Origin: CAYMUL01 sp964393605
Lineage (GTDB): Bacteria > Bacteroidota > Ignavibacteria > Ignavibacteriales > Ignavibacteriaceae
Assembly (NCBI GenBank): GCA_964393605.1
Contig: CAYMUL010000006.1
Coordinates: 1 to 64,000 of the forward strand
Direction of reading: 5' to 3'
DNA: 64,000 bases
Shown: piece by piece, positions 9,765-16,634 of the stretch
How the letters are laid out: the number at the start of each line of letters is the position of its first letter
How positions within the stretch are numbered: the first letter of the stretch is position 1
Notes under the pieces: generated by a model
Database searches by the model: none
Told to the model about the DNA's origin: nothing
The model's input: only the letters and a program-made list of their open reading frames with translations
Made by a program: the position numbers and the translations under genes

Positions 9765-10811
9765 ATGACGAACAATTTTATTACGAAAAATTTTTTGATT
9801 AAAATATTTTTAATCATCGCAATCATCTTTTCAATTAATGAAACTGAGGCGCAACTTGCCGCATCATTAAATAAAACCGGCACAACCTCGGCGCAGTTTT
9901 TAAAGATTGGAGTCGGCTCGCGCGCAATCGGAATGGGAGGCGCGTTCACTACAATGCCCGGCGACCTCGCTTCAATTTATTGGAACCCTGCCGGACTTGC
10001 GCAGATTTACAGCAGGCAGGCTACATTCAATCATGTTGATTGGATACTTGATGTCGATCTCGAACATTCCGCAGTAGCAATGAACATGGACGATCTGGGT
10101 ACCGTCGGTGTTTTCGTTTCTGTTTTGTCAATGGGAGATATGCTTGTTCGTACGATTGAACAACCCGAAGGAACCGGTGAGTTTTTCTCCTCCGGTGCTA
10201 TTACAGCGGGTTTGTCTTTTGCACGAAACCTCACAGATAATTTTGCAATTGGTTTCAATGCTAAGTATGTGAGAGAGCATATTTGGAATGAGTCGGCTTC
10301 ATCATTCGCATTTGATGTCGGCACACTTTATCGAATTCCTTTATTAAATGAATTCAGAATCGGCGCAAGCATTTCCAACTTCGGACCGAAAATGAAAATG
10401 AGCGGAAGAGATATTTTAGTTATCACTCAAGTTGGTTCGGGTGAAGGAAATATTATCAATACCAAAGTAGAACTTGACGAATTTGATTTACCGTTGATGT
10501 TCCGCGTCGGTGTTGCTGCCGATTTTATAAAAGAAACCGAACATCGCTTAACAGCCGCTATTGATGCGGTTCATCCCAATGACAACACTGAATCGGTGAA
10601 TACAGGATTTGAATATGCGTGGAATGAAATTGTTTTCGCGCGTGCAGGTTTGAAATCTTTGTTTGAAGAAGGAACCGAACAGGGTTTAACTTTCGGTTTC
10701 GGATTGAATTATAGATTTATAGAATCCGTTAGAATATTAATGGACTACGCCTACTCCGATTTCGGAAGATTGAAGAACGTACACTACTTTTCTGTCGGTT
10801 TAAATTTTTAA
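9765..10811 (+). CDS. PorV/PorQ family outer-membrane protein
   Basis: A 348-residue FadL-like barrel of the PorV/PorQ (UPF0164) family. The hallmark after the signal peptide is FLKIGVGSRAIGMGGAF and then SIYWNPAGLA. In Porphyromonas and relatives PorV shuttles type IX cargo from the translocon to the attachment complex. The open frame extends to an ATG at 9747 overlapping the previous stop, but gaggag lies between the two and points to the ATG at 9765, which also gives a cleaner signal peptide. It follows the putative cargo protein directly, and a terminator comes after it. Confidence 0.85.
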   Translation: MTNNFITKNFLIKIFLIIAIIFSINETEAQLAASLNKTGTTSAQFLKIGVGSRAIGMGGAFTTMPGDLASIYWNPAGLAQIYSRQATFNHVDWILDVDLEHSAVAMNMDDLGTVGVFVSVLSMGDMLVRTIEQPEGTGEFFSSGAITAGLSFARNLTDNFAIGFNAKYVREHIWNESASSFAFDVGTLYRIPLLNEFRIGASISNFGPKMKMSGRDILVITQVGSGEGNIINTKVELDEFDLPLMFRVGVAADFIKETEHRLTAAIDAVHPNDNTESVNTGFEYAWNEIVFARAGLKSLFEEGTEQGLTFGFGLNYRFIESVRILMDYAYSDFGRLKNVHYFSVGLNF

Positions 10812-10823
10812 TTATTGATAGAT

Positions 10824-10865
10824 ATCATGCCCGTGCAATGGTACGGGCTTGATTTTTATTTTTGG
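10824..10865 (+). terminator. Rho-independent terminator after porV-like gene
   Basis: A 10-bp stem with one mismatch (tcatgcccgt at 10824-10833 pairing with acgggcttga at 10842-10851) is followed by tttttattttt. It lies 13 bases after the porV-like stop and ends the TonB receptor/secreted protein/PorV transcript. Confidence 0.8.
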
Positions 10866-10991
10866 CGGAATGACTTGAGCTATGCAAACTTTTGTATTGC
10901 AATCAATAATTGGGGGATATATTGGGTCAGTGAATTAATGACTCCAGTTTTGTATTTTTGATATGACTTTTATACTTTTTGAGGTGAAACA

Positions 10992-11228
10992 ATGTTAGAA
11001 AAAGAATTTAATTATTACCTATCTCACCAAAAAGAATTGGTCGAGAAGTACAACGGAAAATTTCTTGTCATTATTAAAGAAGAAATCGTTGGTTACTATG
11101 ACTCATTTGAAGATGCTCTAGCTGAATCCCAAAAAAAATTTGAATTAGGAAAATTTTTAATCCAAAGATGTGTACCGGGTGAGGAAAGCTACACTCAAAC
11201 TTTTCACACAAGAGCAATTTTTAATTGA
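10992..11228 (+). CDS. Small DUF5678-like protein
   Basis: A 78-residue acidic/basic mixed protein without signal peptide. The core (YNGKFLVIIKEEIVGYYDSF, then a helix EDALAESQKKF and LGKFLIQRC) matches my memory of DUF5678, small proteins often encoded next to retropepsin-like proteases. Start ATG at 10992 is preceded by gaggtgaaac. Its TGA overlaps the TTG start of the protease gene by four bases, so the two are translationally coupled. Function unknown; a substrate, inhibitor or adaptor of the protease is a reasonable guess only. Confidence 0.75.
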   Translation: MLEKEFNYYLSHQKELVEKYNGKFLVIIKEEIVGYYDSFEDALAESQKKFELGKFLIQRCVPGEESYTQTFHTRAIFN

Positions 11229-11815
11229 CACCCGAAAATAAAATACCTATTCATGCATTAACGAGAAGTTATGAAAAAATTTCTCGTGTTATTACTTCGC
11301 CGATAAAAGTTGCTAATACTAATACAGGAATTTCGGATGAAACATTTGCGATTTGGGATACGGGTGCCACAGGTTCCGCGATAACTAAATCACTGGCGCA
11401 AAAATTAGAACTAATCGCTGTCGGCAAGACTCGCGTCAAAGGAGTGCATGGAATAAAGGATGGAATTAGCGTCTATGCAGTGAAAATAATTCTTAACAAT
11501 CAGAATGTTCAGTTCATATTACCTGTTACAGAGTGTGATCAATTGACTGATGATGATTCTTGTAAATTTCTAATAGGAATGGATGTAATTTCAAAAGGTG
11601 ATTTTGCAATAACAAATTTTCAAGAAAAAACTGTAATGACATTCAGAGTTCCGTCACTACAAAGAATTGACTTTGTTGGTGGAATAAAACAACATACTCC
11701 AATTATTCATAACAAAATTCCGGGGCGAAATGATCCTTGTAATTGTGGTAGCGGGAAAAAATTTAAACACTGCCACGGAAAAAAGTCATCTCAAATCATC
11801 CGATTTATTTTTTAA
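11225..11815 (+). CDS. Retropepsin-like aspartic protease with C-terminal SEC-C zinc motif
   Basis: A 196-residue cytosolic protein. The catalytic motif IWDTGATGSAIT puts Asp45-Thr-Gly in the retropepsin position, and FLIGMDV (residues 115-121) is the typical downstream hydrophobic-Gly element. One domain means it should work as a dimer, like viral retropepsins. The tail (PGRNDPCNCGSGKKFKHCHG) is a SEC-C motif, with zinc ligands Cys172, Cys174, Cys183 and His184; SEC-C otherwise occurs at the end of SecA and in many accessory proteins. The start is TTG inside TTGA, because no in-frame ATG occurs before the catalytic region. It converges with the MNT gene, 12 bases away. Confidence 0.82.
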   Translation: MTPENKIPIHALTRSYEKISRVITSPIKVANTNTGISDETFAIWDTGATGSAITKSLAQKLELIAVGKTRVKGVHGIKDGISVYAVKIILNNQNVQFILPVTECDQLTDDDSCKFLIGMDVISKGDFAITNFQEKTVMTFRVPSLQRIDFVGGIKQHTPIIHNKIPGRNDPCNCGSGKKFKHCHGKKSSQIIRFIF

Positions 11816-11827
11816 GAAGATATCCTT

Positions 11828-12145
11828 TCAAACAATTCTAATTCCCGTTTCTAAAATTTCTTTTACGAACAAATCGCTCTCGTCAAAATCTTCAGGACGA
11901 AAAGGTAAAGGGGAAATAGAATAATCGACTTTGGCTTTTATCTGTCTAATTTTCTGTTTATCCCAAAATCTGTTTCCTTCAAAAGCAGAAGAGACAACCG
12001 CAATATCAATATCGCTCCACTCGGTATTTGTACCTTTCGCATATGAACCAAATAATATTGCTTCGTCAATTGGGAAATTATTGTCTTCCAATTCTTTCAA
12101 ATAATCCAAAATAGTTTTTTTTATTGCAGTTGGGATCTGAGCCAT
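11828..12145 (-). CDS. MNT-type nucleotidyltransferase (HEPN/MNT antitoxin)
   Basis: A 105-residue minimal nucleotidyltransferase. The motif GSYAKGTNTEWSDIDIAVV (Gly33-Ser34, Asp45 and Asp47) is the GSx(10)DxD catalytic signature of the DNA polymerase beta superfamily. In HEPN/MNT pairs this protein acts as the antitoxin, in studied cases by adding AMP groups to the HEPN partner. It is the second gene of a pair: its start overlaps the end of the HEPN gene by 25 bases. It runs against the flanking + strand genes. Confidence 0.87.
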   Translation of the reverse strand: MAQIPTAIKKTILDYLKELEDNNFPIDEAILFGSYAKGTNTEWSDIDIAVVSSAFEGNRFWDKQKIRQIKAKVDYSISPLPFRPEDFDESDLFVKEILETGIRIV

Positions 12146-12513
12146 AGATACATTTCTTTAATTTGTGTAATCTTTTCTTTAGTATATTTTTTTGTAAATG
12201 TTTTAAACAATTTTTGTTTGTATTCAGGATATCTTGCTTCAATCATAAAATCAAGAACTTCGTCTAAGAATAGAAGTTGTTCATCCGTCAGTTGCAATTT
12301 TGTTTTGTTTGCCAATTTTACGAGGTCATGAATTTTAGGCGGCGTTTGTCCGGTATCTTTAACATAATGAGCTTTAATAATTTTTTCAAGGACAAGATGT
12401 CCGATAAACAAACACCAAACATAATGCCCCTTCTCGAACATACTTTCGGCGACCGGCAAATCGAATTCTGCCGTTGAAATCCAATATTGTATATGTTCTT
12501 CGATTGTCATCAT
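12121..12513 (-). CDS. HEPN domain protein (HEPN/MNT pair, toxin candidate)
   Basis: A 130-residue all-alpha protein of the PF05168-type HEPN family: AEFDLPVAESMFEKGHYVWC, then FIGHLVLEKIIKAHYV and KIHDLVKLA, then the ARYPEY element. HEPN partners of MNT proteins are usually RNA-targeting toxins. I do not see a clean RxxxxH ribonuclease motif here, so activity cannot be assumed. It lies upstream of and overlaps the MNT gene, the usual order for this pair. The pair was probably acquired as a unit with the neighbouring retropepsin cassette or independently of it. Confidence 0.83.
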   Translation of the reverse strand: MMTIEEHIQYWISTAEFDLPVAESMFEKGHYVWCLFIGHLVLEKIIKAHYVKDTGQTPPKIHDLVKLANKTKLQLTDEQLLFLDEVLDFMIEARYPEYKQKLFKTFTKKYTKEKITQIKEMYLWLRSQLQ

Positions 12514-12837
12514 TTTAAATTAATTGAATCCTTCATTCCACTACAAAAATAATACTTTTTATTCTAAATAAAGCAACGAATTTTGTAGCGATGACTTTCT
12601 CGAGATTTTGACGATTACTGCGATGATGCGATAGTGTTGCAGAAAAGGACATGATCACAGATTAGTTTTCTTCATTCAAAGGCAATGCCTCAATCAACTC
12701 AAACTCCACTTCACCATCAACAATTCACAATTCTCCATTTACAATTCCCCGTTCCAATTTTCCAAAAACTTCAACTTGTTTTCAGCAGCCGATATTTCTA
12801 TTTTGCCCCGTAATTTTTATAAAAATAATAGGATTTT
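12514..12837. other. Gene-free stretch with repeat and gene-remnant traces
   Basis: No gene is called in these 324 bases. Around 12727-12750 are short repeats of the cacaattctccatttacaa kind, like those near position 250. On the minus strand, a 20-codon open end (about 12725 down to the stop at 12664) reads VEFELIEALPLNEEN, which looks like a real protein C-terminus cut off from its gene. The last 60 bases hold the candidate efp promoter. Confidence 0.45.
12776..12805 (+). promoter_or_regulatory. Candidate promoter of the efp-accBC operon
   Basis: ttg at 12776-12778 and tattttg at 12799-12805, 20 bases apart, resemble the Bacteroidota-type promoter (TTTG, about 20 bases, TAnnTTTG; the -7 box here is one base short). 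It would give a leader of about 25 bases before the efp ATG. Confidence 0.3.
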
Positions 12838-13401
12838 ATGGCTGATACTTCAGATTTCAAGAATGGATTAATATTACGATTTAAGAATGATTTATACGCA
12901 ATTGTAGAATTTCAACACGTAAAACCGGGAAAAGGAGGCGCGTTTGTGCGTTCGACTCTAAAAAATTTGAGAACCGGTAAAGTTATAGACAATACTTTCC
13001 GCTCCGGCGAAAGCATCGAGATTGTCCGCGTTGAACGAAGAAAATATCAATATCTTTATAAAGACGGCGAGAACCTAATTTGTATGGATTATGATAACTA
13101 TGACCAAATTCCCGTTTCTGTTGATTATATTGGCGATGGAATGCAATTTCTTAAAGAGTCGACAGACATTGAATTGTTGATGGAGGGGGATAAAATTATT
13201 TACGCCGAAATTCCGATTTTCGTTCAACTTGCTGTTACTGAAACCGAACCGGGATTTAAAGGAGATACCGCAAACAGCGCAATGAAACCTGCAACACTCG
13301 AAACAGGCGCAGTCGTCAACGTTCCGTTGTTTGTCAACGAAGGGGATATTTTGAAAATTGATACTCGCACCGCCGGGTATGTTGAAAGAGTAAAGAATTA
13401 A
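12838..13401 (+). CDS. efp: Translation elongation factor P
   Basis: A 187-residue protein with the three-domain EF-P layout. The domain I loop reads KPGKGGAF, with Lys32 at the tip, the residue that other bacteria modify. Domain III ends in the usual GDILKIDTRTAGYVERVKN. EF-P binds ribosomes stalled at polyproline and speeds peptide bond formation. The start is preceded by tagga. No modification enzyme (EpmA-like or YmfI-like) is encoded nearby. It begins the conserved efp-accB-accC order found in many bacteria; accB follows after 15 bases. Confidence 0.97.
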   Translation: MADTSDFKNGLILRFKNDLYAIVEFQHVKPGKGGAFVRSTLKNLRTGKVIDNTFRSGESIEIVRVERRKYQYLYKDGENLICMDYDNYDQIPVSVDYIGDGMQFLKESTDIELLMEGDKIIYAEIPIFVQLAVTETEPGFKGDTANSAMKPATLETGAVVNVPLFVNEGDILKIDTRTAGYVERVKN

Positions 13402-13416
13402 CCGTAAGGATTTATC

Positions 13417-13881
13417 ATGGATATTAATTACCTCAAAAAACTTGTCAAACTTATGGATGAAAGTTCCTTAACCGAGCTTGAAATCAAAGAAGAAAATGTA
13501 CAAGTAAGATTATCGAAAAAAATAAAACAAGTAGTTGCACAAACTGCATCACCCCAAGTTGCAATTATGCCTTCGAGTGCGGCAGTGAAAGCGGCAGAGC
13601 CTGAAAAATCTGCGCCGAAAGAAACTAAAGCCGATAACAAAGTGCATGAAGTTAAATCACCGATTGTCGGCACATTTTATCGCGCACCTGCACCCGATGC
13701 AGATGTTTATGTTAAAGTAGGAGATTCAGTTTCTGCCGGCACAGTTCTTTGCATTGTTGAAGCAATGAAGTTGATGAACGAAATCGAGTGCGACGTTTCG
13801 GGTAAAATTTTAAAAGTACTTGTTGAAAACGGCAAACCGGTAGAGTACAATCAGCCACTATTTTTGATTGAGCTCGCATAA
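13417..13881 (+). CDS. accB: Acetyl-CoA carboxylase biotin carboxyl carrier protein
   Basis: A 154-residue carrier protein. An N-terminal helical segment and an Ala/Pro/Lys-rich linker (about 40-75) lead to the biotinyl domain with the motif EAMKLMNEIE, Lys118 being the biotinylation site. It carries carboxybiotin between AccC and the carboxyltransferase in the first step of fatty acid synthesis. It lies between efp and accC with 13-15-bp gaps, so the operon is clear. Family length is about 150-160. Confidence 0.96.
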   Translation: MDINYLKKLVKLMDESSLTELEIKEENVQVRLSKKIKQVVAQTASPQVAIMPSSAAVKAAEPEKSAPKETKADNKVHEVKSPIVGTFYRAPAPDADVYVKVGDSVSAGTVLCIVEAMKLMNEIECDVSGKILKVLVENGKPVEYNQPLFLIELA

Positions 13882-13894
13882 CTAAAGAGGAAAA

Positions 13895-15244
13895 ATGTTT
13901 AACAAAATTCTTGTTGCTAACAGGGGAGAGATTGCACTAAGAGTAATCCGTGCGTGTAAAGAGTTGGGAATAAAATCCGTTGCCGTCTATTCCGAAGCGG
14001 ATAAAAATTCTTTGCCTGTTACATTTGCGGATGAAGCCGTTTGCATCGGTCCTTCTTTAAGTAAAGAAAGCTACTTAAAAATTCCTTCAATCATTTCAGC
14101 CGCGCAAATTACAGGTGCCGACGCTATTCATCCCGGCTACGGTTTTCTTGCGGAGAATGCTTCCTTCTCCGAAATTTGTGCAGACTCTAATATCAAGTTC
14201 ATCGGTCCATCCCCACAAATGATAATGATGATGGGAGATAAAGCAACCGCAAAAGACACAATGAAAAATAATGGCGTTCCTGTTATTCCAGGGAGTGATG
14301 GTATTGTTTCCGAATTACATTTCGGAAAAAAAGTTGCCGCAGAAATTGGTTTTCCCGTTATCATCAAAGCATCCGCGGGAGGCGGCGGAAAAGGAATGAG
14401 AATCGTTCAATCCGAAACCGAATTTGATATTCAATTCCAAACTGCAAAGAGTGAAGCTGAAGCCGCATTCGGAAACGGGGATGTTTATATCGAAAAATAT
14501 TTGGAGAATCCGAGACATATCGAATTTCAAATACTCGGCGATCAGCATGGAAGCGTTTATCACTACGGCGAACGAGATTGCTCTGTGCAACGCCGGCATC
14601 AAAAGTTAATTGAAGAATCTCCCTCTCCAATCATCACACCTGAACTTCGAGAAAAAATGGGTGCCGCCGCAGTACTCGGTGCAAAGTCTATTAATTATGA
14701 AGGCGCGGGAACGATTGAATTTCTGGTTGATAAGCATAAGAATTTTTATTTCATGGAAATGAACACGCGTATTCAAGTTGAACATCCCGTTACAGAACTT
14801 GTGTACAATGTTGATCTCATTCGCCAACAAATATTAATTGCGGCAGGAGAAAAAATTGAAACACTTCCCAATCTTCCGAACGGGCACGCGATGGAATTTA
14901 GAATCAATGCAGAAGATCCGGAACATAATTTTCGTCCGACTGCAGGAAAGATTGAATCGCTTCACATGCCCGGCGGTTTTGGCGTGCGAGTGGATTCACA
15001 TATTTATCAATCGTATGTAATCCCCCCTTACTATGATTCGATGGTAGCTAAATTAATTATTTGGGGAAAGGATAGAACACATACAATCAACCGCGCCAAA
15101 CGTGCGCTTGAAGAGTGTGCAATTGAAGGAATCAAAACAACCATTCCGCTTCATCTCGAAATTTTGGAAGATGAAAATTTTATCGGCGGAAATTTTGATA
15201 CTTCTTTTCTTGATAATTTTTTAAAGACGAAAAAAAATAAATAG
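13895..15244 (+). CDS. accC: Acetyl-CoA carboxylase biotin carboxylase subunit
   Basis: A 449-residue ATP-grasp enzyme, the normal length. Visible marks are the N-terminal KILVANRGEIALRVIRA, the glycine-rich ATP loop SAGGGGKGMR (about residues 163-172), and EMNTRIQVEHPVTE in the ATP-grasp core. It carboxylates the biotin on AccB using ATP and bicarbonate. The carboxyltransferase genes accA and accD are not in the window. Start preceded by agagga. gcvH follows after 8 bases. Confidence 0.97.
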   Translation: MFNKILVANRGEIALRVIRACKELGIKSVAVYSEADKNSLPVTFADEAVCIGPSLSKESYLKIPSIISAAQITGADAIHPGYGFLAENASFSEICADSNIKFIGPSPQMIMMMGDKATAKDTMKNNGVPVIPGSDGIVSELHFGKKVAAEIGFPVIIKASAGGGGKGMRIVQSETEFDIQFQTAKSEAEAAFGNGDVYIEKYLENPRHIEFQILGDQHGSVYHYGERDCSVQRRHQKLIEESPSPIITPELREKMGAAAVLGAKSINYEGAGTIEFLVDKHKNFYFMEMNTRIQVEHPVTELVYNVDLIRQQILIAAGEKIETLPNLPNGHAMEFRINAEDPEHNFRPTAGKIESLHMPGGFGVRVDSHIYQSYVIPPYYDSMVAKLIIWGKDRTHTINRAKRALEECAIEGIKTTIPLHLEILEDENFIGGNFDTSFLDNFLKTKKNK

Positions 15245-15252
15245 GAGGAAAA

Positions 15253-15633
15253 ATGAACTTCCCGACAAATTTAAAATATACAAGCGATCATGAATGGATT
15301 CTTGTCGATGGAAATAATGGAACAATCGGAATAACCGAATATGCGCAAAGCGAACTCGGCGATGTTGTGTTTGTTGATATTGATCCTGCTCTGAAGTCCA
15401 TGAAAAAAGGGGAAAGGTTCGGAACAATTGAAGCGGTCAAAACCGTAAGTGAATTGTACGCCCCGTGCGATGGAAATGTAAAGGAAATAAATTCTGTACT
15501 TGTTGATAATCCGGAGCTTGTAAATTCCGACCCGTACAAACAGGGCTGGATGGTAAAAATTGAAATTACCGATGCGGCACAACTGAACGATTTACTTAAT
15601 AGCGAAGCATACGCCGCACTCACCGGCAAATGA
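15253..15633 (+). CDS. gcvH: Glycine cleavage system H protein
   Basis: A 126-residue lipoyl carrier protein. It starts FPTNLKYTSDHEWI, typical of GcvH, and has the lipoylation site in FGTIEAVKTVSELYAP (Lys63). It shuttles the aminomethyl group between the P, T and L proteins of glycine cleavage; those genes are not seen here. Start is preceded by aggagg. Placement directly behind accC suggests a shared transcript of two swinging-arm carrier systems. The next gene overlaps its stop (ATGA). Confidence 0.95.
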   Translation: MNFPTNLKYTSDHEWILVDGNNGTIGITEYAQSELGDVVFVDIDPALKSMKKGERFGTIEAVKTVSELYAPCDGNVKEINSVLVDNPELVNSDPYKQGWMVKIEITDAAQLNDLLNSEAYAALTGK

Positions 15634-16631
15634 AAATTCTTTATGTGTCCGGTTACAACCGGATGATATTGTTCAATAAACTCATTCCTACTGCGCTTAA
15701 AGAAATCGGTTTGGATGTTTATGAATTTGATTGGAACTCTGTTCTTCCTTTTAACAAAACTATCAGAATTTTTTCCGATGCGGCGATCAATAAAAAAAGG
15801 GGAGAGCGGTTGATTGCTTTCGCGAAAAAAATTAATCCCGATTTCATTTTTGTTTTGAAAGGAGAACCTTTTACTCCGCAGTTTCTCAAAGAGTTAAAAA
15901 ATGTTTCGAGTGCAAAAATGTTTAATTGGTTCGGCGATGACCCGTGGGAATTTCCAATCTTCTCTTCAAAGGTTGCCCCCTGTTACGATTTTTTTTTCAC
16001 TTACGATCCTTACTCGGTTCAGCTTTATAAAAACACCGGTTATGAAAATGCATTTCATCTTCCTTATGGATATGATTTTCGAATTACAGAACCGCTTGCA
16101 ATTTCTCATAACGATCGAAAAAAATATGAGTGTGAAATTTCTTTCATCGGAAGTCATTATCCCGAACGCGAAAATTTGCTTTCACGGCTAAGCGAAAAAT
16201 TTGAAATAAAAATTTGGGGAAGAGGATGGAAGAACAGCACGCTCAGCCGCTTGTATCAAGGGCATGCGTTATATGGGCTCGAAATGATGAAAGCTCTCAA
16301 ATGCGGAAAAATTATTTTGAATGTGCATAAAGGATTCGATAAAGGAGCTTCCGAAAGCGGGGAAGGATTAAATCTTCGCGTAATGGAAGCCGCCGCTTGC
16401 GGAAGTTTTCAAGTTTCTAATTTTCAAAAAGATATTCCGAATAGATTTACAAATGACGAGATAAAACTTTTTAATAATGAAAATGAACTGGTTGAGATTC
16501 TTAAACAATATTCGGGCGATGAATCTTCCCGCAAACAAATTGGCAATAACGCTTTGACTCGATTAAAAAAAGATCACACATTGAAGCAACGAATGGAAGA
16601 AATTTTTTCGTTAATGAAGGTTAAGATTTAA
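15630..16631 (+). CDS. CgeB/DUF3880-like glycosyltransferase
   Basis: A 333-residue cytosolic protein with a GT-B-like shape. The N-terminal half starts MKILYVSGYNRMILFNKLIP, with FNWFGDDPWEF near residue 100 as in DUF3880/CgeB proteins. The C-terminal half (CEISFIGSHYPERENLLSRL, then GEGLNLRVMEAAACGSFQ) carries the E-x7-E-like nucleotide-sugar element of GT1/GT4-type transferases. Likely transfers a sugar to a surface glycan or protein; donor and acceptor are unknown. It overlaps gcvH by 4 bases and precedes guaA by 3, so it is locked into this operon. Confidence 0.75.
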   Translation: MKILYVSGYNRMILFNKLIPTALKEIGLDVYEFDWNSVLPFNKTIRIFSDAAINKKRGERLIAFAKKINPDFIFVLKGEPFTPQFLKELKNVSSAKMFNWFGDDPWEFPIFSSKVAPCYDFFFTYDPYSVQLYKNTGYENAFHLPYGYDFRITEPLAISHNDRKKYECEISFIGSHYPERENLLSRLSEKFEIKIWGRGWKNSTLSRLYQGHALYGLEMMKALKCGKIILNVHKGFDKGASESGEGLNLRVMEAAACGSFQVSNFQKDIPNRFTNDEIKLFNNENELVEILKQYSGDESSRKQIGNNALTRLKKDHTLKQRMEEIFSLMKVKI

Positions 16632-16634
16632 ATA

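Noticed and set aside
12838..13401. EF-P lysine modified by the KamA-like protein as an EpmB
   Set aside because: EpmB is shorter and pairs with EpmA; the 39.7-kb protein is 27 kb away, longer and differs around the cluster motif.
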